Assembly: GCA_944324265.1 (NCBI GenBank)
Contig: CALUVS010000005.1
Span: 1-64,000 of the forward strand
DNA length: 64,000 nt
Direction: 5' to 3'
Origin: an uncultured Traorella sp.
Lineage (GTDB): Bacteria; Bacillota_I; Bacilli_A; Erysipelotrichales; Erysipelotrichaceae
Every line of letters starts with the position of its first letter. The first letter of the stretch is position 1. Both the position numbers and the translations under genes were made by a program. This document shows positions 54,455 through 63,819 of this stretch, piece after piece. Below the pieces are notes generated by a model. The model was not told where the DNA came from and did no database searches. It worked only from the letters and a program-made list of their open reading frames with translations.

Positions 54455-55533
54455 AAAGCGTCATCGGAAAAAATGTAACTCTCACTCTGTATGGAGAAAG
54501 CCACAGTGATGCGATGGGCATTGTGATTGATGGACTGGCCAGCGGCATTCCTCTTGATCTGCAGGATATTCAAGATCAATTGGAAAAGCGCAAAGCTAAA
54601 GGAAAAATTTCTACTCAGCGGCATGAAGCAGATGATTTTAAGATCACCAGCGGTTATTTCAATGGCAGAACTACCGGAACTCCTCTGCATATTCAAATTG
54701 AAAACCATGCTCAGAATTCCAAGGATTATCATCCTGAGATCCTGCGTCCCTCTCATGCAGATTATGTCGCACACATCAAATATGAAGGCTATCAGGATTA
54801 TCGCGGCGGCGGACATTTTTCAGGAAGACTGACAGCACCGATTGTGGCTGCCGGAGCTATTGCTCGTCAAATCTTAGCTAAAAAAGGGATTCTTATCGGG
54901 ACACATATTGCCCAATGCTCGCAGATCAAAGATCGTGATTTTCAAGATCTTGAACAAGATATTCATTTATGCAATCAGCTGGAATTTGCGGCATTGGATG
55001 AAAAGAAACGTCAGGAAATGATTGCCTGCATTGAACAAGCAGCTGCAGAAAAAGACAGTGTCGGCGGCATCTTAGAAACAGCCATCCTGCATTGTCCTGC
55101 CGGCATCGGCGAACCTTTCTTTCACTCCGCTGAAAGTCAGCTCAGTCAGTATTTATTTTCTATTCCTGCTGTCAAAGGCATTGAATTCGGCATGGGATTT
55201 GATTTTGTCAATCATAAAGGCAGTGAAGCTAATGATGCTTTCTGTATTGAAAATGGTGTTATCACAACCATGACCAATCATAACGGCGGTATCAACGGCG
55301 GTATTGCCAACGGCATGCCTATTCTATTCCGATGTGTGATCAAACCGACAGCTTCCATTTTCCAAAAACAGAAAACAGTCAATTATGATACAAAAGAAAA
55401 TATAGAATTTGAATTAAGCGGCCGACATGATCCAGCTATCTTCCATCGTGCAAGAGTCGTGGTTGATGCTATGACTGCCTGCTGCATCTTGGACTTATGT
55501 GCTGAAAAATACGGCACAGATTGGATGCGATAA
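54451..55533 (+). CDS. aroC: Chorismate synthase
   Basis: A 360-residue FMN-dependent enzyme converting EPSP to chorismate. It contains GESHSDAMGIVIDGL near residue 12, RGGGHFSGRLTAPIVAAGAIA (~110-130) and the C-terminal GRHDPAIFHRARVVVDAM. Its ATG overlaps the aroB TGA. Placed second, ahead of the earlier pathway steps, so the operon order does not follow the pathway. Confidence 0.95.
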   Translation: MKSVIGKNVTLTLYGESHSDAMGIVIDGLASGIPLDLQDIQDQLEKRKAKGKISTQRHEADDFKITSGYFNGRTTGTPLHIQIENHAQNSKDYHPEILRPSHADYVAHIKYEGYQDYRGGGHFSGRLTAPIVAAGAIARQILAKKGILIGTHIAQCSQIKDRDFQDLEQDIHLCNQLEFAALDEKKRQEMIACIEQAAAEKDSVGGILETAILHCPAGIGEPFFHSAESQLSQYLFSIPAVKGIEFGMGFDFVNHKGSEANDAFCIENGVITTMTNHNGGINGGIANGMPILFRCVIKPTASIFQKQKTVNYDTKENIEFELSGRHDPAIFHRARVVVDAMTACCILDLCAEKYGTDWMR

Positions 55534-55534
55534 T

Positions 55535-56782
55535 ATGAAATGCGGATTAATCGGAGAAAAATTAGGTCATAGTTTTTCAAAAGTGATTCATGAACAAATT
55601 CGTCATGAAAACTATGATTTAATTAGTTTAAGTGAAAGTGAATTTCACGAGTTTATGAAAAAGAAAGACTTTGATGCTATCAATGTCACCATTCCTTATA
55701 AGCAAAAAGTCATGCCTTACTGTGATGAAATCGATGAGATTGCTTCCAGCATCGGTGCAGTCAACTGCATCCGCAATGATGCCGGCAGACTGATTGCCAC
55801 TAATACAGATTTTGAAGGTCTGCGGCGTATGATCGTTCATCATCACATTCCGATCGAAAACAAAATTGTGGCCATCTGCGGAACCGGCGGCACCAGCAAA
55901 ACAGCCCTGGCCGTAGTGAAAAGCTTAAAGGCCAAAGTCATTTATCAGGTAGGCCGCAATAAATCGGCGCCCATCTTAAGCTATGAAGAAATGAAAGAAC
56001 ATCCGGAAATTGAGATCATTATCAATACAACAAGTGTGGGCATGTATCCCAATAATGATGATCAGATCGTAGATCTTCAATACTTCCCGAACTGCTGCGG
56101 AGTCATCGATGTGATATACAATCCTTTGACCACAGCACTATGCCGGCAAGCAGAAAAGCTCGGCATTCCTCATCTCAATGGATTGGAAATGCTGGTCGGT
56201 CAGGCTGTCAAAGCCAGTGAATTTTTCTATCAGGATCATTTGGATGAGTCTTTGATTGACTCTTTGAGTTCTTCCATGGAACATGATATGCAAAATATCG
56301 TCTTGATCGGTATGCCAAGCTGCGGAAAATCTTCTTTGGGTAAATTATTAGCCGAAGAACTCAATAAGAAATTTATTGATTTGGATGATCAGATTGTCCA
56401 AAAAGCTCAGAAATCTATTCCGGAAATCTTTCAAGAAAGCGGTGAAGAAGGATTTCGGCAATTGGAAATTGAAATTTGTGCTCAAGCTGCTTCTATGCAT
56501 GGCTGTGTTATTGCCTGCGGAGGAGGCATCATCAAAAATGAAATCAATATTGAACGCTTGAAACAAAATGGTCTAATTGTTTACATACAAAGAGATGTAC
56601 AAAAGCTTTCTGTGGATGAAAGCCGTCCCTTATCTACCAGCAGAGAAAGACTGATTGAAATGGAAAAGGAACGCCATCCGCTTTATTTGAAAGCCAGTGA
56701 CATCCAAGTGATAAATAATGATACAATTGAAAATTGTTTAATTGAAATCAAGGAGAAAGTTTATGAAAATAATGGTTATTAA
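55535..56782 (+). CDS. aroEK: Shikimate dehydrogenase - shikimate kinase fusion
   Basis: A 416-residue bifunctional protein. Residues 1-~250 are AroE: GEKLGHSFSKVIHEQI, NVTIPYKQKVM and NADPH-binding CGTGGTSKTAL. Residues ~255-416 are AroK: Walker A GMPSCGKSSLGK, FIDLDDQIVQ, ACGGGIIKN and DESRPLS. The two catalyse successive steps, dehydroshikimate to shikimate to shikimate 3-phosphate. No linker stop or internal ribosome site is evident, so this is a true fusion. The start lies one base after the aroC stop; an upstream in-frame ATG inside aroC is less likely. Confidence 0.93.
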   Translation: MKCGLIGEKLGHSFSKVIHEQIRHENYDLISLSESEFHEFMKKKDFDAINVTIPYKQKVMPYCDEIDEIASSIGAVNCIRNDAGRLIATNTDFEGLRRMIVHHHIPIENKIVAICGTGGTSKTALAVVKSLKAKVIYQVGRNKSAPILSYEEMKEHPEIEIIINTTSVGMYPNNDDQIVDLQYFPNCCGVIDVIYNPLTTALCRQAEKLGIPHLNGLEMLVGQAVKASEFFYQDHLDESLIDSLSSSMEHDMQNIVLIGMPSCGKSSLGKLLAEELNKKFIDLDDQIVQKAQKSIPEIFQESGEEGFRQLEIEICAQAASMHGCVIACGGGIIKNEINIERLKQNGLIVYIQRDVQKLSVDESRPLSTSRERLIEMEKERHPLYLKASDIQVINNDTIENCLIEIKEKVYENNGY

Positions 56783-57200
56783 TGGTCCCAATATCAATAT
56801 GCTGGGAATTCGTGAAAAAAATATATATGGCACTGAAAGCTTTGAAGCATTGATTCAATTAGTGAATGAAACTTGCCGGAAAGAAAATATTGAAGTAGAA
56901 TGTTACCAAAGCAATCATGAAGGAGATTTAGTTGATGAAATTCAATCTGCTTTGGATAAAAAAGTGAATGGCATTGTGATAAATCCAGGTGCTTATACTC
57001 ATACTTCCATTGCTTTATTGGATGCATTGAAAGCTGTGAATCTTCCTTGCGTTGAAGTACATATTTCCAAAGTAGATGAAAGAGAAGAATTCCGTCAGAT
57101 TTCTTATGTGCGATTGGCATGTTTTAAAACCATTACCGGAAAAGGAATCAAGGGATATCAAGAAGCTATTTTAGCTTTAAAAGAAAGATGTGGAGAATAG
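56763..57200 (+). CDS. aroQ: 3-dehydroquinate dehydratase, type II
   Basis: A 145-residue type II dehydroquinase with NGPNINMLGIREKNIYG (catalytic Tyr near 22), NPGAYTHTSIALLDAL and VEVHISKVDEREEFR (catalytic His near 99). It removes water from 3-dehydroquinate. The start is set by AAGGAG before 56763; the gene overlaps aroEK by 20 bases in another frame. Confidence 0.94.
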   Translation: MKIMVINGPNINMLGIREKNIYGTESFEALIQLVNETCRKENIEVECYQSNHEGDLVDEIQSALDKKVNGIVINPGAYTHTSIALLDALKAVNLPCVEVHISKVDEREEFRQISYVRLACFKTITGKGIKGYQEAILALKERCGE

Positions 57201-57203
57201 AAT

Positions 57204-58220
57204 ATGATTATTACATGTAAAAAGGGTGCCCCTCAGGCAGAAATAGATAAAATTGTTCATGATTTTGAACAAAGAGGACTAGAAGTGAATTTAATTACCG
57301 GAAAGGATTATAATGTCTTCGGTATTGTCGGAGATACGACCAATATTGATGATAAGCAAATGATGAGCAATCCATGGATTGAAAATGTCCAGCGTGTATC
57401 TGCTCCATATAAAAAGGTAAACCGTTTGTTTCACCCGCAGGATACTGTTGTTGATGTAGCGGGAATCAAAGTCGGCGGCAAAGAAAAGATTGTGGTGATC
57501 GGCGGGCCTTGTTCTGTCGAAGGATTGGAACAAATCTGTGATTTAGCTCATGATGTCAAAGAAGCCGGCGGATGTATGTTAAGAGGCGGTGCTTATAAGC
57601 CAAGAACTTCTCCGTATGCTTTCCAAGGCTTAGGAAGCAAAGGCATTGAATATTTGGTCGAAGCAAGAAGACAGACAGGTTTGCCGATTGTATCTGAAAT
57701 TATGAGCATTGACAAAATTGATGAATTTGTGGAAAATGTCGATCTGATCCAGGTTGGAGCCAGAAATATGCAGAACTTTGATTTATTAAAAGCATTGGGC
57801 AAGATCAATAAACCAATTTTATTAAAAAGAGGTTTATGCAATACCATTGAAGAATGGCTGATGAGTGCGGAATATATCATGGCCAGCGGCAATGAAAATG
57901 TCATTCTTTGTGAAAGAGGTATCCGTACTTTTGAAAAATATACACGCAATACATTGGATCTCAGTGTTGTCCAGATCGTAAAAAGAAAATCACATCTGCC
58001 GATCATCATTGACCCTTCTCATGCGACAGGTGATTGGGAATTGGTCGAATCTATGGCTTTAGCAGCTATTGCTGCTGGGGCAGATGGATTGATTGTGGAA
58101 GTACACCGCAATCCGGAATGTGCATGGAGTGATGGTCAGCAATGCTTAAAACCAGAGAAATTTAAGACAATGATAGAAAAAGGGCGAGCAATTGCCAATG
58201 TCATAGGAAGAGGAATGTAA
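57204..58220 (+). CDS. aroF: DAHP synthase, type I-beta, copy 1
   Basis: A 338-residue enzyme condensing PEP and erythrose 4-phosphate, the pathway entry. Residues 1-~70 are the ferredoxin-like/ACT-type regulatory domain (MIITCKKGAPQAEIDKIV) found on type I-beta enzymes. The barrel follows: VVIGGPCSVEG, RGGAYKPRTSPYAFQG, GARNMQNF, LKRG and IIDPSHATG. The regulatory domain normally binds Tyr or Phe for feedback. It is the first of a tandem pair with one base between them. Confidence 0.95.
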   Translation: MIITCKKGAPQAEIDKIVHDFEQRGLEVNLITGKDYNVFGIVGDTTNIDDKQMMSNPWIENVQRVSAPYKKVNRLFHPQDTVVDVAGIKVGGKEKIVVIGGPCSVEGLEQICDLAHDVKEAGGCMLRGGAYKPRTSPYAFQGLGSKGIEYLVEARRQTGLPIVSEIMSIDKIDEFVENVDLIQVGARNMQNFDLLKALGKINKPILLKRGLCNTIEEWLMSAEYIMASGNENVILCERGIRTFEKYTRNTLDLSVVQIVKRKSHLPIIIDPSHATGDWELVESMALAAIAAGADGLIVEVHRNPECAWSDGQQCLKPEKFKTMIEKGRAIANVIGRGM

Positions 58221-58221
58221 T

Positions 58222-59238
58222 ATGATCATAACCATAAAAAAAGATGCACCGGAAATAGAAGTGCAGCGTATTATTCATTCATTTGAAGAAAAAGGATTCC
58301 AAGTTAATAATTCCCAAGGATCTGATTATCATATCTTAGGATTGATTGGGGATACAACTAGTTTGGATATCAAAAATATCCAGGCTAATCCGTACATTGC
58401 GGAAGTAACTCGTATTGCCGCTCCTTATAAAAAGGCAAATCGGATGTTTCATCCGCAGGATACCGTTGTTGATGTCAATGGCATCAAGATCGGCGGACAA
58501 GAAAAAATTGTCGTCATCGGCGGTCCTTGTTCTGTCGAAGGAATGGATCAGATCTGTACCTTAGCCAAAGAAGTCAAAGACGCCGGTGCAGATATGTTAA
58601 GAGGCGGTGCTTATAAACCAAGAACTTCTCCGTATGCCTTCCAAGGCTTGGAAACTGAAGGTATTTTGGATATGGTCGAAGCAAAAAAGCAGACCGGATT
58701 GCCGATTGTCAGTGAATTGATGGATGCGGAACATATTGATGAATTTATTCAGTATGTGGATATTATTCAGATCGGTGCCCGCAACATGCAGAATTTCAGT
58801 TTATTAAAAGCTGTAGGCAAAACAAATAAGCCTGTACTGTTAAAACGAGGATTAGCCAATACGATTGAAGAATGGATCATGAGTGCAGAATATATTTTGG
58901 CCGGCGGCAATCCCAATGTTATCTTATGTGAAAGAGGGATTCGTACTTTTGAAAAATATACGCGCAATACATTGGATCTCAGCGTCATTCCAATCATCAA
59001 GGAAAGAACCCACTTACCGATCATCATTGATCCCTCTCATGCTACCGGCAACTGGAAGCTTGTGGAATCCATGTCTTTAGCTGCTATTGCTGCCGGAGCA
59101 GATGGTTTGATTATCGAAGTACACGACAATCCGGAATGTGCATGGAGTGACGGCGCTCAATCATTAAAGCCAGAGAAATTTAAGACATTGATTGAAAAGT
59201 GCCGAGGCATTGCACATGTCATCGGCAGGGAGCTGTAA
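58222..59238 (+). CDS. aroF: DAHP synthase, type I-beta, copy 2
   Basis: The same length (338 aa) and layout as copy 1. The catalytic motifs (GGPCSVEG, RGGAYKPRTSPYAFQG, IIDPSHATG) are near-identical, while the N-terminal regulatory domain (MIITIKKDAPEIEVQRIIHS) is the most divergent part. A tandem duplication, probably giving isoenzymes with different feedback effectors. Both copies look functional. Its stop is one base from the aroA start. Confidence 0.95.
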   Translation: MIITIKKDAPEIEVQRIIHSFEEKGFQVNNSQGSDYHILGLIGDTTSLDIKNIQANPYIAEVTRIAAPYKKANRMFHPQDTVVDVNGIKIGGQEKIVVIGGPCSVEGMDQICTLAKEVKDAGADMLRGGAYKPRTSPYAFQGLETEGILDMVEAKKQTGLPIVSELMDAEHIDEFIQYVDIIQIGARNMQNFSLLKAVGKTNKPVLLKRGLANTIEEWIMSAEYILAGGNPNVILCERGIRTFEKYTRNTLDLSVIPIIKERTHLPIIIDPSHATGNWKLVESMSLAAIAAGADGLIIEVHDNPECAWSDGAQSLKPEKFKTLIEKCRGIAHVIGREL

Positions 59239-59239
59239 G

Positions 59240-60502
59240 ATGAAAGCCCAAATTTCACCAAGCACACTTCACGGCACGATCAAACTTCCGCCAAGCAAAA
59301 GCATGGCGCATCGCCTGATCATCTGTGCCTCCTTGGCAAAAGGCAGAAGCACCATCAGCAACGTTGCTTACAGTGTGGATATCCAAACGACAATTGAAGG
59401 CATGAAAGCCTTAGGCGCAAAGATTCAGTGTCTGGAAGATTCTTTGATCATTGATGGCATTGAAGACTTTCACCAATGTCAAGCTTCTGTCATTGAATGC
59501 AATGAATCTGGTTCTACCCTGCGATTTCTGATTCCGCTTTTCTCTTTAACAGAAAAGAAAATCACGTTTGTCGGCAAAGGCCGATTAATGGAACGTCCGC
59601 AGAAAATCTATGAACAGATTTTTCAGGAGAAACAATTATTTTTTAAGCAGGATAGTTTAGGCATTCAGATACAAGGAGCTCTGCCAAGCGGGCATTACAC
59701 GGTACCCGGCAATGTCAGTTCACAGTTTATCAGCGGATTGTTATTTATACTGCCGTTATTAAATGAAGATTCTTATATTCATATTCAAGAACCGTTCGAA
59801 TCCAAAAGCTATATCGATCTGACTCTGCAGGCAATGAGAGATTTCCATGTGCACGCTGAATTCAGGGATGATCATACCTTATATATCAAAGGAAATCAGC
59901 ACTATCAGCCTTGCAATATGTCTGTAGAAGGTGATTTCTCTCAATTTGCCTTTTTCGGTGTCGCAGCCGCAATTAACCATGATCTGCATATTCAAGGGGT
60001 ATCCCATGATTCATTGCAGGGTGACAAGCAAATATTGGATATCTTAAAAGATTTTCAAGCTGATGTAAAAGAAACAGATGATGGCTATATGATAAGAAAA
60101 TCTGAATTAAAAGGAAATCTGATTGATTTAGCGAATTGTCCTGATCTGGGACCGATTGCCTGTGTTTTAGGCATGTTTGCACAAGGAACCACCAAGATCA
60201 TTCATGCTCAGCGTCTTCGTCTGAAGGAAAGCGATCGTATTTTAGCTATGGAAACAGAGTTGTCAAAATTTGGCTGTCAGATTCAATCTGATGAAGACAG
60301 CATCACGATCATCGGCGGCTGTCATGCCCCAAGTGTTCCTTTATCCGGCTGGAAAGATCATCGCATCGTCATGGCCCTGTCGATGGCCTGCACAGTGTTA
60401 TCCGGTACAATCGAAGGAGCAGAAGCCATTGCCAAAAGCTATCCGAATTTTTATGAGGATTGTCAGAAAATAAACATGGAGGTCACTCTATATGATGAAT
60501 AA
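59240..60502 (+). CDS. aroA: EPSP synthase (3-phosphoshikimate 1-carboxyvinyltransferase)
   Basis: A 420-residue enzyme transferring enolpyruvate from PEP to shikimate 3-phosphate. It contains LPPSKSMAHRLIICASLA near residue 14, ESGSTLRFLIPL and HAQRLRLKESDRI. GGGAG precedes the ATG at 59240; the reading frame extends back into aroF without a better start. It overlaps tyrA by 11 bases. Confidence 0.95.
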   Translation: MKAQISPSTLHGTIKLPPSKSMAHRLIICASLAKGRSTISNVAYSVDIQTTIEGMKALGAKIQCLEDSLIIDGIEDFHQCQASVIECNESGSTLRFLIPLFSLTEKKITFVGKGRLMERPQKIYEQIFQEKQLFFKQDSLGIQIQGALPSGHYTVPGNVSSQFISGLLFILPLLNEDSYIHIQEPFESKSYIDLTLQAMRDFHVHAEFRDDHTLYIKGNQHYQPCNMSVEGDFSQFAFFGVAAAINHDLHIQGVSHDSLQGDKQILDILKDFQADVKETDDGYMIRKSELKGNLIDLANCPDLGPIACVLGMFAQGTTKIIHAQRLRLKESDRILAMETELSKFGCQIQSDEDSITIIGGCHAPSVPLSGWKDHRIVMALSMACTVLSGTIEGAEAIAKSYPNFYEDCQKINMEVTLYDE

Positions 60503-61346
60503 TAAAAAATTTTTGATTGTTGGTTTAGGCTTATTGGGCGGCAGCTATGCCTTGGCCTTAAAAAAATGGCATCATGAGGTCTATGCCATTGATATTGATC
60601 CCAATGCCATTCAATATGCTCTGGATCACCAGATCATTGATGAAGGTTCCTGTGAAAATGATCCAGCACTGATTCAAAAAGCAGATGTAATCATCTCCGG
60701 TCTATATCCAAAAGATATTGTTCAATGGGTCCAAAACAACCAGCAATATTTCAAACCCAACACCTTGATCAGTGATGTCACCGGTGTCAAATGTGCCATT
60801 CTTTATGACATTCAAGCTATCTTACGAGACGACTGTGAATTTATCGGCTCTCATCCGATGGCAGGAAAAGAAGTCAGCGGTGTCCAGCATGCCGATGCAT
60901 CCATCTTCCTTCCTGCCAATCTGATCCTTACGCCTACTGATAAAAATACCCAGCAGGCCATCGATTTTATGTATGAATTCGGCAAGGAACTTCGTTTTAA
61001 CAATATCTGTATCTTAACTCCGGAAAAACATGATGAAATGATTGGTTATCTTTCACAATTGACACATGTGATTGCTGTTTCATTGATGAATGCCAACGAT
61101 AATAAGCATTTAAAAGAATACACAGGAGATAGCTTCAGAGACTTGACTCGAATTGCAAAAATCAACGAAAATCTATGGACCGAATTATTCTTGATGAATA
61201 AAGAAAACCTGATTCATGAAATAGATATTTTTATGGATGAAATGAAGTCATTTCGGGATATTCTTGAAAAAGAAGATACTCAGGCCATGAAAGAAAAGTT
61301 TATTCAATCTACCCAGCGAAGAAAATATTTTGATATTGATTCATAA
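60492..61346 (+). CDS. tyrA: Prephenate dehydrogenase
   Basis: A 284-residue NAD-dependent enzyme converting prephenate to 4-hydroxyphenylpyruvate. NAD-binding GLGLLGGSYALAL at ~10-22, SDVTGVK and GSHPMAGKEVSG, followed by a helical C-terminal domain. It lacks a C-terminal ACT domain, so direct feedback by tyrosine is less likely and control may rest on attenuation and DAHP synthase. Last gene of the operon, before a strong terminator. Confidence 0.93.
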   Translation: MMNNKKFLIVGLGLLGGSYALALKKWHHEVYAIDIDPNAIQYALDHQIIDEGSCENDPALIQKADVIISGLYPKDIVQWVQNNQQYFKPNTLISDVTGVKCAILYDIQAILRDDCEFIGSHPMAGKEVSGVQHADASIFLPANLILTPTDKNTQQAIDFMYEFGKELRFNNICILTPEKHDEMIGYLSQLTHVIAVSLMNANDNKHLKEYTGDSFRDLTRIAKINENLWTELFLMNKENLIHEIDIFMDEMKSFRDILEKEDTQAMKEKFIQSTQRRKYFDIDS

Positions 61347-61353
61347 AAACCAT

Positions 61354-61391
61354 CAATGGTGTCACTTTCAATCAGTCAGACACCATTTTTT
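61354..61391 (+). terminator. Terminator of the aro-tyrA operon
   Basis: AATGGTGTC...GACACCATT followed by T-run. Confidence 0.85.
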
Positions 61392-61497
61392 CATTTGTCT
61401 CTTGCTTAAATCCAAGGCTGTTAAAATAGATGAGAAAAGCTTGAGCTGAACAGCCTTTTTCTATGATTTTAAAATCTTTATACTAAAAGAAAGTATA

Positions 61498-61527
61498 TTG
61501 ACATACAATGCAGAATAGCGCTAAAAT
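61498..61527 (+). promoter_or_regulatory. Promoter of feoAB
   Basis: TTGACA (61498-61503), an 18-base spacer, TAAAAT (61522-61527). No clear Fur or DtxR box was recognised. Confidence 0.7.
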
Positions 61528-61557
61528 TTACTAGTTAAAAACGATAGAGGTGATTTT

Positions 61558-61782
61558 ATGACATTAGATGAATTAAATGTTGGAGAAAAAGCAGTAATTA
61601 CAGCCGTCAATGGAGAAGGTGCCTTGCGTCGATTTCTTTTAGGTATGGGCTGCACACCGAAAACAGAGGTAACGCTTCAGAAAATAGCGCCGATGAAAGA
61701 TCCGATTGAAATTCGTTTAAGAGGTTATACATTGACACTGCGTTTGGAAGATGCCAAGAATATTGAGGTAAAATACTTATGA
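61558..61782 (+). CDS. feoA: Ferrous iron transport protein FeoA
   Basis: A 74-residue SH3-like protein (MTLDELNVGEKAVITAV, LRRFLLGMGCTPKTEVTL, PIEIRLRGYTLTLR). It is the small cytosolic partner of FeoB. AGAGGTGA precedes the ATG, and it overlaps feoB by 4 bases. Confidence 0.93.
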   Translation: MTLDELNVGEKAVITAVNGEGALRRFLLGMGCTPKTEVTLQKIAPMKDPIEIRLRGYTLTLRLEDAKNIEVKYL

Positions 61783-63785
61783 TCAATTTTGCACTTATCG
61801 GAAATCAAAACAGCGGGAAAACAACTTTATTTAATCAGCTGACTGGCAGCAATCAGCATGTAGGGAATTTCCCCGGTGTCACCGTCGATCGCAAAGACGG
61901 TTATATTTTAGGTTATAAAGATCGTGTTATTACTGATTTGCCTGGTATTTATTCTTTATCTCCTTATACCAATGAAGAAATTGTTACTCGTGACTTTCTT
62001 TTGGATGAAAAAGTGGATTGTATCGTCAATATCTTGGATGCAACCAATATTGAACGTAATTTATATTTGACTTTGCAGCTGATTGAGCTGCAGATTCCGA
62101 TGGTCTTAGCCATCAATATGATGGATGAAATGCGCACCAATGGCGGAACAATCAAGATCAATGAATTTTCAAGAGCAATCGGTGTTCCTTGTGTGCCAAT
62201 TTCTGCCGCAAAAAATGAAGGGATTCAAGATTTAGTTCATGAAATGATGCGGGTAGCCGTCAATAAGATTCGTCCTGAAAAGATTGATTTCTGTGCAGGA
62301 GCGGTGCACCGCTGTCTGCATGGTATTTCTCATATGATTGAAGATCATGCTGTGGCAGCCGGTCTTCCGCGGCGATTTGCGGCAAGCAAGCTGATTGAAG
62401 GTGATGAACCTTTAGCCAAACGATTGAATCTGACGCAGAATGAATTGGAAATGATTGAACACAGCGTTGTGGAAATGGAAAAAGAATGTGAAATGGATCG
62501 TGAAGCAGCTATGGCTGATATGCGCTATTGCTTCATTGAAAATCTATGCAGAAATACCGTCATTCGACCTACTGTCAGCAAAGAATATCTGCGCAGTGTA
62601 AAAATTGACAGTATTCTTACTTCCAAGTATTTTGCCATTCCGGCTTTTGTGCTGATCATGGGATTAATTTTCTATTTGACCTTTGGTCCTATCGGTACTT
62701 TCCTAAGTGATGGCTTTGCACTGATTATTGATTGGATCATCAACTATATTTCTGAATTATTGATTCAATTTGAAATCAATCCGGTCGTTCATTCCTTGGT
62801 AGTTGATGGTATTTTCGCCGGTATTTCTTCTGTCTTGAGCTTTATGCCAGTCATTGTGGTTCTGTTCTTCTTCTTATCTATTCTGGAAGACAGCGGATAT
62901 ATGGCTCGTGTGGCCTTTATCATGGATCGTCCGCTCAGACAGCTGGGATTATCCGGCAAAAGCTTTGTACCGATGCTGATTGGTTTTGGCTGCTCTGTAC
63001 CCGCTATTATGGCAACACGTACCTTATCGAGTGAACGTGACCGTAAGATGACAATTCTATTGACACCGTTTATGAGCTGTACTGCCAAAGTACCTATTTA
63101 TTCGGTATTTGCACTTGCTTTCTTCCCAAATCATGCAGCAGAAGTCATGATCTTGCTTTATGCTACTGGTATCGTTGTCGGCATCGGCTTTGCCATGATC
63201 TTAAAGAAAACGGTTTATAAAGGAGCTCCGATTCCATTTGTTATGGAATTGCCGAACTATCGTATGCCAAGTGCAAAAAGCGTATTATTGCTTATGTGGG
63301 AAAAAGCCAAGGACTTTATTACCAGAGCTTTTACCATTATATTCTTAGCCAGCATCATTATCTGGTTCCTGCAAAGCTTTGACTTACGCTTCAATTTAGT
63401 TGAAGACAGCTCTTATTCTATTTTGGCGAATATCGGTCAGATTATCGCCCCAATCTTTGCTCCTTTGGGCTTCAATGATTGGCGTGCAGCTACGGCTTTG
63501 ATTACGGGATTCTCTGCCAAAGAAGCTGTCGTTTCTTCTTTAGCTGTTTTATTAAAGACAAGTGCCGATCAATTGCCGACGATGCTTTCAAGCATGTTTA
63601 CAACTGCCAGTGCCTTTTCATTCTTGCTGTTCACATTGCTTTATACACCATGTGTAGCCGCAATTGCCGCAGTGAAGCGTGAAATGGGCAGTGTGAAAAG
63701 CACCATTGCTTTAATTGTTACTCAATGTGCCATTGCTTGGATCATTGCCTTTATTTTCTATACTTGTGCTTCATTAATACTTTGA
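61779..63785 (+). CDS. feoB: Ferrous iron transporter FeoB
   Basis: A 668-residue Fe2+ importer. The N-terminal G domain has G1 GNQNSGKTT, G2 PGVTVDRK, G3 DLPGIYSLSPY and G4 NMMDE. A helical guanine-dissociation-inhibitor-like linker follows. The membrane part contains the two gate segments around LIGFGCSVPAIMATRTL and LTPFMSCTAKVPIYSVFA. Complete, with normal length. Uptake of ferrous iron suits an anaerobe. Confidence 0.95.
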   Translation: MINFALIGNQNSGKTTLFNQLTGSNQHVGNFPGVTVDRKDGYILGYKDRVITDLPGIYSLSPYTNEEIVTRDFLLDEKVDCIVNILDATNIERNLYLTLQLIELQIPMVLAINMMDEMRTNGGTIKINEFSRAIGVPCVPISAAKNEGIQDLVHEMMRVAVNKIRPEKIDFCAGAVHRCLHGISHMIEDHAVAAGLPRRFAASKLIEGDEPLAKRLNLTQNELEMIEHSVVEMEKECEMDREAAMADMRYCFIENLCRNTVIRPTVSKEYLRSVKIDSILTSKYFAIPAFVLIMGLIFYLTFGPIGTFLSDGFALIIDWIINYISELLIQFEINPVVHSLVVDGIFAGISSVLSFMPVIVVLFFFLSILEDSGYMARVAFIMDRPLRQLGLSGKSFVPMLIGFGCSVPAIMATRTLSSERDRKMTILLTPFMSCTAKVPIYSVFALAFFPNHAAEVMILLYATGIVVGIGFAMILKKTVYKGAPIPFVMELPNYRMPSAKSVLLLMWEKAKDFITRAFTIIFLASIIIWFLQSFDLRFNLVEDSSYSILANIGQIIAPIFAPLGFNDWRAATALITGFSAKEAVVSSLAVLLKTSADQLPTMLSSMFTTASAFSFLLFTLLYTPCVAAIAAVKREMGSVKSTIALIVTQCAIAWIIAFIFYTCASLIL

Positions 63786-63819
63786 AATACATTACAGCTA
63801 TAATCATAAAACACAATAG

